Below are positions 10,563-20,525 of a DNA stretch of 64,000 bases, one piece after another. The number at the start of each line of letters is the position of its first letter. Position 1 is the stretch's first letter. A program made the position numbers and the translations under genes. The notes under the pieces are model-generated. The model was not told the origin of the DNA. It did no database searches and was given only the letters and a program-made list of their open reading frames with translations. Source of the DNA: Diphasiastrum complanatum (taxonomy: Eukaryota; Streptophyta; Lycopodiopsida; Lycopodiales; Lycopodiaceae). The stretch covers positions 99,399,460 to 99,463,459 of the forward strand of contig CM055092.1 of NCBI GenBank assembly GCA_029204225.1, read 5' to 3'.

Positions 10563-13451
10563 TTATTTAGATAACTCAATTTCTCCCAAGGACTTTGCAA
10601 CATGGACACATCTGCCCGGTGCAAGTTCAATTTGCTCTGTTGAATCAGGTAAAATCATACCTTCTGTCATACTAGACTTTGAATATCCATGAATTTCGTG
10701 CATTGCTGTCTCCATAGATATGTTCGTGTCGACAGACTGATTCTTATTTTCAATTTCTTCGTCTGATTCGTCCGAGTCGTCCGATTCGTACGAATCTGTT
10801 GATTCGTCTTCAATAATAACTAGTTCATCTAGTTCTGTGTTGCAAACATCGATGAATTCTTCTGCATTATCTGATTCGTTATCATTCTCATAGCATTCGA
10901 AAAATTTAACTTCGACATCTGAAACATTAGAGAAGATATTTAGTGCATAAGAAGAATTTTCCGAAGTATAGCTAGTGTCGGTCATAGGAGTTTCGCCTTC
11001 GTATCTATCTTTATTCCAGGTAATGATCTCCTCTGCTGGTTTTCCACGATTATTGGTCTCGCCAGTTTGAAATCTTAATTCCCTAGACTTCCAATGAACA
11101 CTAGCATTTGACTGATACAGCCACGGCCTTCCGATTAGCACAGAGTAAGAAGGCAAACCCATTGGTTTGATAACAATAAAATTCATGGTAAAAGTCTTGG
11201 CTTGTATATACACAGTAACATTCTCCAGCTCTCCGACAGGCTTTCGTCGTGTTGAGTCTGCCAACTTGATATTTCGGTTGGTTGGTCGAATATCTGTCAA
11301 ACCCAGAGCGTGAGCAGTTTCTTCAGTAATAATATTGACGCTCGAACCTGAATCAATCGGCACATGTTCGATTAAGCATCCCTCAATAGTAATGTCGATT
11401 TTCGGTGCGCCAAGATCTCCCAAATCAATAGATAATACTCCTAATTCTGGCATGGGATTTCTTTCCTTCTTCTTTGGAGGAGAAAGTCCTTTAAACTGCC
11501 TGCGATAGTAAGTATTGTCTGCCAACAATTGTTCGAATGTGATATTTGGACGAAGAGAACCAATATCAGTTATGATATCGTAATCTTTCGTCTTCGATAT
11601 CGGCTTGTCAATCATGGCTTCCGACAGTTTGGTTTTATGAATTGATTCGTTCCCGTCTTCGAATGTGACTTTCCTTTCTGTAGCTGCTCTTTGTAGTTCT
11701 TCTTCAATTATTTCTTTCGCTTCTGCAGATATATCTTTTGAAAACAAATTTTTAGCATTTCGATCATAGTCGGGATCATCTTTAATATCTTCTTTTGTTA
11801 GGGATTTATTCGTTCCCTTCTTCTTAGATGGTTTTCTGCGTTTCTTCGAGGAACCTTTCGAGTTGGTTTTCGAGTCATATTTCGAAGAACTCCTCGTATT
11901 TACTTTGAATATTGTTTCCATATCACTTGGCCAAGATTGGTCAGTTGTCCTCGTTGATTGGTTTTCCACAAGATCAATTTTTTGTATAACCGCATCTGCC
12001 GAAACTTTTCCTTTCGAGTCTACCATTGCAGCAGGTGTCGCTACATACTGGTATTTAGGTCTTGGCCTCTGTGGTTGGGGACAATCAGGATATTTGTGGC
12101 CTGGTTCTTTACAATTCGAACAGAGAGGTACATACCCAATTGGCTTCCGTGGTTGCGGACAGTCTGGTGAAAAATGTCCTGGTTCTCCACAATTGTAACA
12201 ATTGCCCGAAACTGGTCTTGGAAAATTCGAAGTCTTTGTTGTTGATGTTACAAATTCGGGTGGATTATATCTTTTCGGTCCGAATTTGGGTTTGGATTGC
12301 TGGAACGGTGTAGTCGTGCCTTGAACAAAATTTGTTGTTGTATCATTATTCTGAAAAATAAACAGCACCTCCTGTGTTGGATCTTCAACGTAAGATATAT
12401 TCACTGTTCTGCAATCTTCCTTCGAATGTCCTGATGCACCGCACCTCGTACACCATAGTCCTGAATTGGAAGAAGATGATTTCGGTCTCTTGTCAGCAAC
12501 CTCTGAAATCTGAACTTTTAGATCGTAGAATCTTTTGTTAATATCTGCAAGATCTCTCCTCCAAATCTTTTCGACCTTTGATGTTGTTGGCTTCATCTCC
12601 GAATTTTTATCGTCCTTTCGTTTGGGTTTTCGTTTACTACTTCGTTCTCTCTCATCAGTCTCAGAGTCGGATGAGTCGTGTAATTCGGATTCTGAACTGG
12701 AGGAACTGGAACTGGATTCAGACTTCGAATCCTCTTCACTGCCACTGGAAACATGCTTAGACTTTCGACTTCGTCTAGTTGATTTTCTCTTCTGAGTAAG
12801 CTTAGAAGTCTCATAGTTTTCAGCACTTGCAATGACTGCTGCTAAGGTAGTCGTATCACCTTGTCTGCAGTATCGATTTATACTCGGTGGTAAACCTGAC
12901 AGAAACCATTCAATCTGCATCGCAACGGGGTATACTCCAGTTAGTTTTCCAATAAGATTCTTGACCTTACAAGTATACCTTCTCAGAGATTCTCGACTCT
13001 TCTTCTCTATGTTGTTGAGTCTGCCGAGTACTCTGGATGAATAACCAATTTCTCTGAATTGGTGTAGAAACGCATCTTTCAGCAGCAACCAGGTAGCCAC
13101 TCGTCCTGGTTCGACTTGGCTGTACCATATGCGTGCTTGTTTTCTGAGAAGACCAGGAAAAATCCTCAGTTTGTCCGCCTCCGAACCTTCATTATTCGCG
13201 TTCGCAATTGATTCGAACTGCGAAACATAATTGTCCGCATCATCTGAGGTTGTTCCTTTGAAATAATCGTATCTGATCTTCGAAATTGAAGAAAGTCGGG
13301 GTGCAGGGCCTTCCATATTCGGTTTTAGTTTGGCAACTGGTTTTAACAAATCCGAATAAGTTTCAGCTCTATCAGAACTTCCAGATAAATTTCTGAAAAA
13401 ATCTTCTCGAATCTTTCGATATCTTTCGAGTCGGGAAGCTCTGTCTGACAT
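10563..13451 (-). pseudogene. Gypsy gag-protease (right arm), ended by nonsense change
   Basis: 962 codons, mirror copy of 6463-9348. The gag domain, Ser/Glu-rich linker, three CCHC knuckles and the protease site PIDSGSS are all present. The frame stops after ELSK because the left-arm TAC (Tyr) codon is TAA here; the RT part resumes in the same frame at 10556. Scattered amino-acid differences from the left arm (for example D to Y in the SSSKDD segment, and P to T in QAKPF) show independent point mutation without purifying selection. Confidence 0.92.
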
Positions 13452-13509
13452 ATACTTATTAATGACGATGATTTTGTCAGTTTTATATCAACATGTTTGT
13501 TTTTGGCTA

Positions 13510-13527
13510 TCCCCGGCAATGGCGCCA
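13510..13527 (-). promoter_or_regulatory. Primer binding site, tRNA-Asp type (right arm)
   Basis: On the minus strand it reads TGGCGCCATTGCCGGGGA. It keeps the full G run that the left arm has shortened, but carries one G-to-A change. The two arms therefore have different single mutations relative to the tRNA-Asp complement. Confidence 0.85.
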
Positions 13528-13543
13528 AAATTTGGTTTTTTTA

Positions 13544-14762
13544 TGTCGTGGAAAACCAATTGTATTTGGTATAGTTTTGTAGTATTTAATGTCGAATCGC
13601 CAAGAGGATAGCTTCTTTATGGTATAATGTTGATATTGTTCTGACTTATTCGTATGATATAAAACGGAGAATTAGTCTGGTTGTCAAATAGACATTTGGG
13701 TTAAGTAACCTGGATTACTTAATGGATAAATGAATATTTAAAATCGGAATATCAGTCTTCTCTTTCGAATCGAAGAATTGGCGTTCTACAGGAGAATTGT
13801 TATCAGAGTAGTACGAATGTACTCCACTCTATCTGATTAAGGTGTCGGCAAGAATTCGGATTGATTTCGATGTATTCGTTCATCAGTGATCATAAGTTAA
13901 TCTTATTCTTGGATTAACAAAAGTTAAACAGTAGTCCTCAACAACTAGTGTTCTCCTCAGAGTTAAATCTCTTGTATAATCTTCGAATATGTTAGAAACA
14001 TATGTTCGGAGATATTCAGAATACAGATATCTTATCTCAATTCTTCAGACAGGGACTATCAATTCAGTTGTATACATACTTTTCTATCGATGACTGAGAT
14101 AGACTTCTGATGATAAACGTTATTCGGGTATCGAACAAGTATTCGAGTGTCAAACAAATATTCGAATGAACGAATAAGTTAGTTTTAAGACAGTTCGTTA
14201 GAACACTTTTACGGATACACAACATAGACTGTAATGTACTTATGCAACTGTCTGACCAGAGTTAGATTTATATAAGAAAGATTGTTAGAGTACTTCAGAA
14301 GATCTCTCACAAGTACATAAACTTTTATCTCTCAGCGAATACATAAACTATATCTCCTGGTGAGTAAGACTGAATCGTGTCTTCTCTTTATCATCTTCAG
14401 AGCGAACAATCACGTCTTTATAAATTAGAGGCGTGTCACTTTACTGAATAAGGTTAACCAATATATATCTGACACGTATGTAGATTATACCGCAAAGATG
14501 TATCTAACCCTGAGTTTAGATTACTATAGTTAGAATTGTCGATTCGAATCGAGTCGTTTCATGTAAGTGTCTTTATTTAAGGGTTGTTGTAGATGTCGCT
14601 TCATTGCTGAGGACTTGTCCTTTATATGTGATATTTAGTATGTCGCGAAAAATATAGGCAGGTCCCTTCATTATATATATATCCAGCTCTTGTCTTCTTA
14701 TGTGAATATATATTGCTTCATTCGGATGTATATTCGTTGTTTAATAAATACACATCTTCACA
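13544..14762 (-). repeat. Gypsy LTR, right palindrome arm
   Basis: Mirror copy of 5153-6371, beginning TGTGAAGATG on the minus strand at 14762 and ending in CGACA at 13544. The TATA box is at 14267-14274. Outside it the sequence (CTAGCTGAAC) is unrelated to the flank of the left LTR. Confidence 0.8.
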
Positions 14763-15354
14763 CTAGCTGAACTTGGTAGACTCGCATATCTACTTTAAGT
14801 CTATATTAGATCTTTCTATTATCACTGCTCATTATGTAGATGAGTTTTATTACTCAATAACAATTTGAACTCAATGAAGGATCTGAAATGCATGTTAGCA
14901 CTGGAGTACATTTTTTGAATCTGGCCTAGTAGACTGATTTCCATCAGTCAACAAAAAGCCAGCCCATCAGCCAACATTCTACACAGATGTAGATTGGATA
15001 GAAAGTATTGACACTAGAATATCAACTTCTGGATTTATGTTCAATCAAGGTCCAATCTCATGTAACAGCTAGACCTCAGTAACATTATCCTCCACCGAGT
15101 CAGATTTTATAGCTTGCACACATGCTACCAAGGAGGCGATTTGACTAAAGAACCATCCTGTAGATACCAATTTTATTCAGTCACATCTGACATTTATCTA
15201 CTATGACAACCAAATCACAAGGATAATTTCTTTGGTTTACTATAGGACATAGTTTATGGCAGCAGATTACTTTGCCATGGATTACCAACTCAGACTTAAC
15301 AATTTATTAAATCTGAAGATAAAAAATTTTCAAGATCCACATCAAGGGGGAGAG
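14763..15354 (+). pseudogene. Copia RNase H remnant with polypurine tract
   Basis: With several stops, the plus strand still reads as a copia RNase H C-terminus: FYTDVDW, a STSG motif, LSSTESDFIA and YYDNQ (about 14975-15230), matching the family pattern of D, E and D motifs. The purine run AAGGGGGAGAG at 15344-15354 is in the right place for a polypurine tract. 14763-14970 has no recognisable coding sequence. Confidence 0.65.
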
Positions 15355-15610
15355 TTGGAATTCTATCCTCAAGCCCAATTCCATTAGGTAATGAACATCC
15401 TGAACAACTTGTTTATACATATTCTTGAAAAACTACAAAAATAGAGGGGGCATGATTTTTACTTGAAGATAAAAAAAATTCGGTATCAAATTTTTTCGAC
15501 CCAAGACTATTTTTCACCCAATGTCATTCTTGTCAAAGAGAGATTTTTCAACCCTGGGTTGGGTTGAATCAGTTCTAATTTTTTTGACCCTAGATCAAGT
15601 CTAATTTTTT
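15355..15610. other. Possible start of a copia 3' LTR; otherwise unassigned
   Basis: The sequence after the polypurine tract starts TTGGAATTC, which is where a copia 3' LTR should begin. I find no second copy in the window to set its end. It contains copies of a GGTTCTAATTTTTTTGACCC-like motif that continue into the next block. Confidence 0.3.
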
Positions 15611-16203
15611 CGAGAGCCGTCGAACCTATTCGGTACATATCGGTTCTAATTTTTCTGACCCTGAAAAACTACGAGCCTTTGTATATTTTCTGACCCTTTA
15701 TATATTTTTGACCCTTTGTATAAATCAGACCCTTTATAATATTCCGACCCTTTGTACTGTCAACTCGAAAATCCGACCCACGTCGTGACGTTGATAGTCC
15801 GCCTACTTCTATACATAACTCTTTGGCAAAAAAAACAGCTCTCTATTGTAGGACAAATATAGTTAATCAAGTAGATTAATGGTAGCTTTTAATGTACTGA
15901 TCATCTAACTTCCAATCATCAAGAAAGATCTACTGGAGTCGGCTCTTTGATCAGGTTATTATCTTGTAGGCGTTCTGTTGTAATTAGTCAGGTTAAGTTT
16001 TTTAATCAATTAGTTAGCCATCAACGAACTCACCTAAAGACTGATTAGCACCCACTGATTTGCACTAGATTCAAGCTCTTGTACTAAGTGTCGATTATTA
16101 TCAGAGTGCATTTTTTGTGTCTACACTACTATTTTTTTCTATTGCGTATTGTAGTTATTTGATCCATATTGAACTTGCTCATAGTTGGTAACTGATGCAC
16201 TTC
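15611..16203 (-). repeat. LTR-like block of gypsy family 2, copy A
   Basis: Shared with 50345-50938 at high identity and lying just beyond the integrase end, so a 3' LTR is the natural reading. A plausible LTR start on the minus strand is TGTAGACAC near 16123. No second LTR copy is found on the gag side, so LTR status is inferred. The block contains GACCCTTTRTA motifs at an 18-bp spacing. Confidence 0.55.
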
Positions 16204-17166
16204 GGATCCACGCACCACCTACTCAACTTCCGCTGCTCACCACTTCCATTGCTCCACTTCCACTGCTCACCACCATTTCCACTAATTTTTGACTGGTAGT
16301 ATCAGATAATCTGTCTAGATATCGACTAATCCGATACCAGTCACTCATCTCTGAATCCACTAAAATCCAACATTGTCAAGTAGAGATTTGGTGTGTGGCA
16401 TGACCCTATGTATTGGCATGAGATCATTTGCATCATGCTTGCTGAACTGGTGGAGCAGGCTGCCATAACTTGCATAATCAGCTGCCATTCACAAAGGTAT
16501 CAAACTGTTTTCCATCCAAGTGCTCAAGAATCACTGCTCCATAGTTCAAAATTTCCTTCACTCTATACGGGCCTTCATCGGTAAACTTCAATTTCCTTAC
16601 GACGGGCTTTCTCTACTGCTAACACTTAACTGCCATCAATCTTGTTTCACACAATTTGTGCAACGCTTCATGACATAACTGCAAAGACTTATCATCATTT
16701 AGCTGCTTTGTCGATGCTATACGTAGAGATGGTATTAAAAATTCAATCGGCATGACAACATTTTGACCATAGACTAGTTGAAATGGTGTTTGATTTGTAC
16801 TACTTTTGTAAGCGGTTCTGAATGCCCATAATGTTGCATGCAGTTTATGTTCCCAATCAAATCGACTCGCTTCAACTGTTTTTATCATAATAGTGTAGAG
16901 AATCTTATTGGAAGATTCAGCTTGGCCATTCCCTCTAGGATAATAAGGAGTACTAAATCTATGTATAACAAAAAAATCTTCCAGTAAACACTTTATCGTT
17001 TGATTAGAAAAGTGTGTACCCCGGTCACTGACAATCTCGATAGGACATCCAAATCTAATAATAATATTTTTGTAGAGAAACTTGGCCATAGATTTCGCAT
17101 TAGCAACTTTGACAGCTTTGGCTTCAACCCACTTGGTCATATTATCAGTTGCTACGATAATATATC
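16204..17166 (-). pseudogene. Gypsy family 2 integrase, C-terminal part (copy A)
   Basis: The open stretch 17140-16619 encodes an rve-type integrase core: TDNMTKW (first D, just upstream), SDRGTHF (second D) and GNGQAESSNK (catalytic E), then the C-terminal region with NQTPFQLVYGQ. A stop near 17165 separates it from the upstream half, and stops interrupt the tail, which still reads as the basic end of integrase near 16600. 16204-16400 is non-coding, with short CCACTTCCACTGCTC repeats. This whole piece is deleted in copy B. Confidence 0.8.
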
Positions 17167-17888
17167 AGGCCTGAGATCCTCGCGTGGCAGGATGAATAGG
17201 ACCAATATAATTCAGTCTCCATTTTTCAAATGGTGCTTGCGATAAAACCAGATGTAAAGGTTCATAGTTCTGTCTAGTAGGCCATCGTGCTCGCTGGCAA
17301 ACATCACATGTCTGAATATAATTTTTTGTGTCTTTATAAAGCGTAAGCCACCAACAACCTGATTGCAAAATTTTGCGGACAATAATATCTATAGAGAAGT
17401 GTCCTTTGCCCATGCCATCATTTGAAAACGTGATTAAATCTAATATTTCATGCGATAAAACACATCTACGTAGAATATTGTCTGATCCATGACAATACAA
17501 TTTTTCAGCAATCAATTGATAAGGTTCAGCCTTATGAATCAATTGCATCTTTTGTACTTTTGTCAAAGAGTCATTCGGTTGTCCTAGCATCAAGTACTCA
17601 ACAATATTCGCGCGTGTGATAAGGGCTCGTTTAACAGTCTTCCAATCTGTGTGCTCAGTTTCATCTTGATTATAGTACCAATCTTGTGCTGCGCCTGTTA
17701 AGGCCATAGAAAAAAAGCTTAAGTTTATCTTGGAAAAAAACTTCACCATAGACTTCACAAGATTCAGAATAGATCTGAAGAAATCTAACTAGATCTATTA
17801 ATCCATTATATTTGGGTAGATCCAAACAGTGTGCTCTTCTAATAATGATTGGATTGACTTCTCGAGGAGCACCTCTAGGGGCAGCCAT
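17165..17888 (-). pseudogene. Gag N-terminus fused to integrase N-terminus (copy A)
   Basis: The start codon at 17888 begins MAAPRGAPREVNP, the gag start, and gag continues with DLPKYNGLIDLVRFLQIYSE. A frameshift near 17700 moves to the second open stretch (17758-17165), which reads through gag (MALTGAAQDWYYNQ, LITRA) straight into integrase (NIVEYLMLGQPND). That is followed by the HHCC zinc finger ending CDVCQRA and FEKWRLNYIGPI. Comparison with copy B shows that about 1.8 kb, covering gag C-terminus to RNase H, is missing at 17611-17613. The deletion happens to keep the frame open, producing a chimeric ORF. I assume no function. Confidence 0.8.
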
Positions 17889-18446
17889 CTTTATAGATTA
17901 AATCAAGCAGACAATGAGGTTGGATCTAGATTTTCAATCAAAACTGTCTCGGATTAGATCTACTAGATCTCTTCGACTTGACATGAATTAGATTCCTATA
18001 TCGTGAATTCTCAAAAATAAAAAAATTCTTAGAATCAAAATTAGACTGTATCAGATTTGACTCGAAATTTGACAAGGACTTGATCTGGAAAATCAAAACC
18101 TAAAAATAGAACTAACGAAGGTCCCCTAGGGGAGGATTCACTCAATGAAGTTTCAATAGTGCTATTTTTGAAAAAAACTCTTTAATTAGATTTTTCTGAC
18201 AAATTCTATCGAAATAACCTTTGCCGCACTCTCAGACTCAGAATCTGAGACAAGATAAAGCTAGGGTAGAACTGGTGAAGGTTTCGGACACACAAAAGCA
18301 CAATTTTTGTAGTTTGACGAGGGTAAAAATAAAGATTTTCTATTATTTGAATAGGATGAATATTCGCCAAACTCAAAAACAGTAAATTATTTTAAATGGA
18401 ATAATATGAAAACTCGGCGAAGGTTCTGGCAAAGAATCAAGAGTAA
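17889..18446 (-). other. 5' leader of gypsy family 2 (copy A), no gene
   Basis: Non-coding sequence upstream of the gag start, collinear with 53649-54212 of copy B. Copy A then jumps at TAC 18447 to the block matching 54796, so about 0.58 kb present in B is absent here. Confidence 0.6.
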
Positions 18447-20525
18447 TACACACGCAGGGTGCCAAATTCCTCTCACTTATTAACTAGAGTTAGAGTTGCC
18501 TTGGGATCCACAAACGCTCCAACAGAGTTAGGGTCCAATCAAAAGAGAGATATTCATCAATTTGGCCCAATCAAGTTTGAGGGCTCATATGTCACTCAAC
18601 CAATAGGATTCAGAGGAGGAAAAGAAGGTTTCCAATTATATTTCACTCCCTTTCATGTTAGATCACTACATTAGGAAAAATATGGCTCAAAATGGGCCCT
18701 TCAAAAAATTTCACTTTAGAGAGAGGTCATGTACAGACATAATACGAATCGGTAACTTTTGGTCGTCGTTTTCTGAGTTTTTAGCCTTGCTTGATGTTTA
18801 ACTAGTATGGTTAACTTCAAACATTAGCTAGTTAAGCATGAGATATAATAACCTCTCTGTATGCTCGTTTCAAAATTCGAGGCTAGAGCTTTAAGACTGT
18901 AAATCTTGGTGTACTCATTGCAAAAACTGAAGTGGGAGTAGCAGCACTTTTGAAATCTTTGTATGCTTATAGTGAAATATGAGGCGGGATGATTTTTCAG
19001 CGCAACATAGACATTACAAAAGTAAGGTATGCTAGATCTATTTAATTTGACTTATTATAGTTTGAAGTATTTATGGATCGTAGCTTGCAACAATGGCAAT
19101 GTTCCATTTGCATGTTGCACTTCCTATGGAATACACTCCAATTATTAAGAAAAATTCGAAAGCTGTTGAGAATGTTGTTGAAATAGTTAGAGAATTGAGA
19201 ATGAATAATCATAAGAATATAGATTTGTGGGTGGATGGATCAATTTATTTAAATGATCCAGGTACGAATTTGTGTCCAAATTTTAAGTCCGTAACTCATC
19301 TTCTCATATTTGTATGTGAAGAAAATAACGGATTACTTGGATATTGTCAAAGGTAGCATGATATTGAAATGCATAGCATATCTTGTCTTAATAAGCAATT
19401 ACAGTTTGCTAATCAACAATTGCAACGTGGAAATCAACAATTGTTTCATTGTGTGCAATACACTAGTGCTGAAAATAATGCACTCAAGCATGCTATGTCA
19501 GAGTTGAATGCTACAATCACTACTCTTCGAGGATCAAACCAAAAAATGTTAGAATCCATGGAGTAGTTGAGATCTGATAGTTTAAAATCTGTTTGTTGAT
19601 ATAAAAGTTATCAAAAAGGCAATGATGAAAAGGAAAAGAAAGAGAGTACCGAAGAAGAATATTAATGACTTATCTACAGATAGCGGCAATAAAAAAAAAA
19701 GGATTCGAACATTTAAGTATGTTTTCTTTGTTTTCTTATAAACAATTTATTTGATTTGTTTTGGTCATAGAAGTTTCAATTGCATTTGATAATATGCATT
19801 ATCAAATTATTAAATATAATTTGAATTTTATATGTCTTTTGTAGATCATGTTTGTGGCAAAGAACTATTTAACAGATCTTCATGCATAAGATCTTCTTTA
19901 AGTCATGTTTTACCAAGAAAGTCAATAAAGGCAATGATGAAAAATGCTTAATCTCTAAAAATGAAAATGAAATTGTAGAGACTATTTTGAATAAGGTTGA
20001 AACTTACTTGGATGCAACTGTAATACTAGGTGCAATGTTTCTAGAATAAGCAGAAATGCTTATTCTACTTTTTTTAGATTAGTTAAAAAAGTCTTTTCTC
20101 AAGTGATGGTGAAAAAAACTTATCCTCCTCGTCCATATTGGGTAACATTAGCAATAAATTATTATAATGACAGAATGTTCAAAGTAGTTGGGCAACCACT
20201 TCATATAGCTGAATTATACAAATCAGAATATAGTGAGTGCAATTACAACGATTGCAATAATATTTATCTTGATATTGAAAATGTTCGAAAATATATTATT
20301 CGATTCTATAAACTAGACGAACATCAAGTAAATGGAAAGGTCACTAGATTCAATATATCTAACATTCAAATTTGAATGTGTCCTAATTCAACTTTCTACT
20401 TTCTCTCACTTTCTAAAAGTGGTAATTTCACATGTACTTTGGCTAAAAATAACTTCATAAAATTTATCTCTAAGTATAAAATGCATATTGGCCTAAATTG
20501 CCAACTAATCAACATAGACCAAAAT
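18447..20525 (+). repeat. Duplicated 2.1-kb block, copy A
   Basis: Matches 54796-56858 over its whole length with point differences and small indels. It starts with a conserved stretch (GCAGGGTGCCAAAT, TTGCCTTGGGATCC) that is also found a third time near 57950-58095, and ends at ACCAAAAT, where copia sequence begins. It contains the unrecognised two-exon gene described separately. Confidence 0.9.
19093..20375 (+). pseudogene. Unrecognised two-exon gene with coiled coil, copy A (broken)
   Basis: Exon 1 starts at the ATG of MAMFHLHVALPMEY and is interrupted by a TAG at about 19353, after ENNGLLGYCQR. It then continues in the same frame to MLESME, with a Gln/Asn-rich helical segment (LNKQLQFANQQLQRGNQQLF). 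A basic KRKRKRVPKK segment follows. A likely intron (donor GTATGT near 19716, acceptor CAG near 19846) leads to exon 2, ending in FYKLDEHQVNGK and NISNIQI at 20375. Relative to copy B it has an extra stop and a lost segment (CDYSG) around 20035, but it keeps the reading frame across the A run where B has an extra base. I recognise no domain family. It lies antisense and upstream of the gypsy gag. Confidence 0.5.

Larger units (their letters stand above)
5153..14762. repeat. 9.6-kb palindrome made of two converging 5' halves of a gypsy element
   Basis: Arm 5153-9910 and arm 10004-14762 are inverted copies, each LTR-PBS-gag-protease-partial RT, separated by a 93-bp spacer. Paired coordinates sum to 19915 in the LTRs and 19914 in gag-pol, so the arms are collinear with a net length difference of 1 bp, located at the PBS. 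The two encoded proteins differ at about 24 of roughly 1,146 positions by my count. The left outer end abuts the RT tail of the pol fragment at 5152. The right outer end abuts an unrelated copia remnant at 14763. I see no matching target-site duplication at the two ends. Confidence 0.93.

Noticed and set aside
6463-14762. Two independent nested gypsy insertions in opposite orientation
   Set aside because: Both would have to be truncated within about 95 bp of the same RT position and differ by only 1 bp in 4.76 kb. A single foldback-type event is simpler. It is not excluded without an intact relative.
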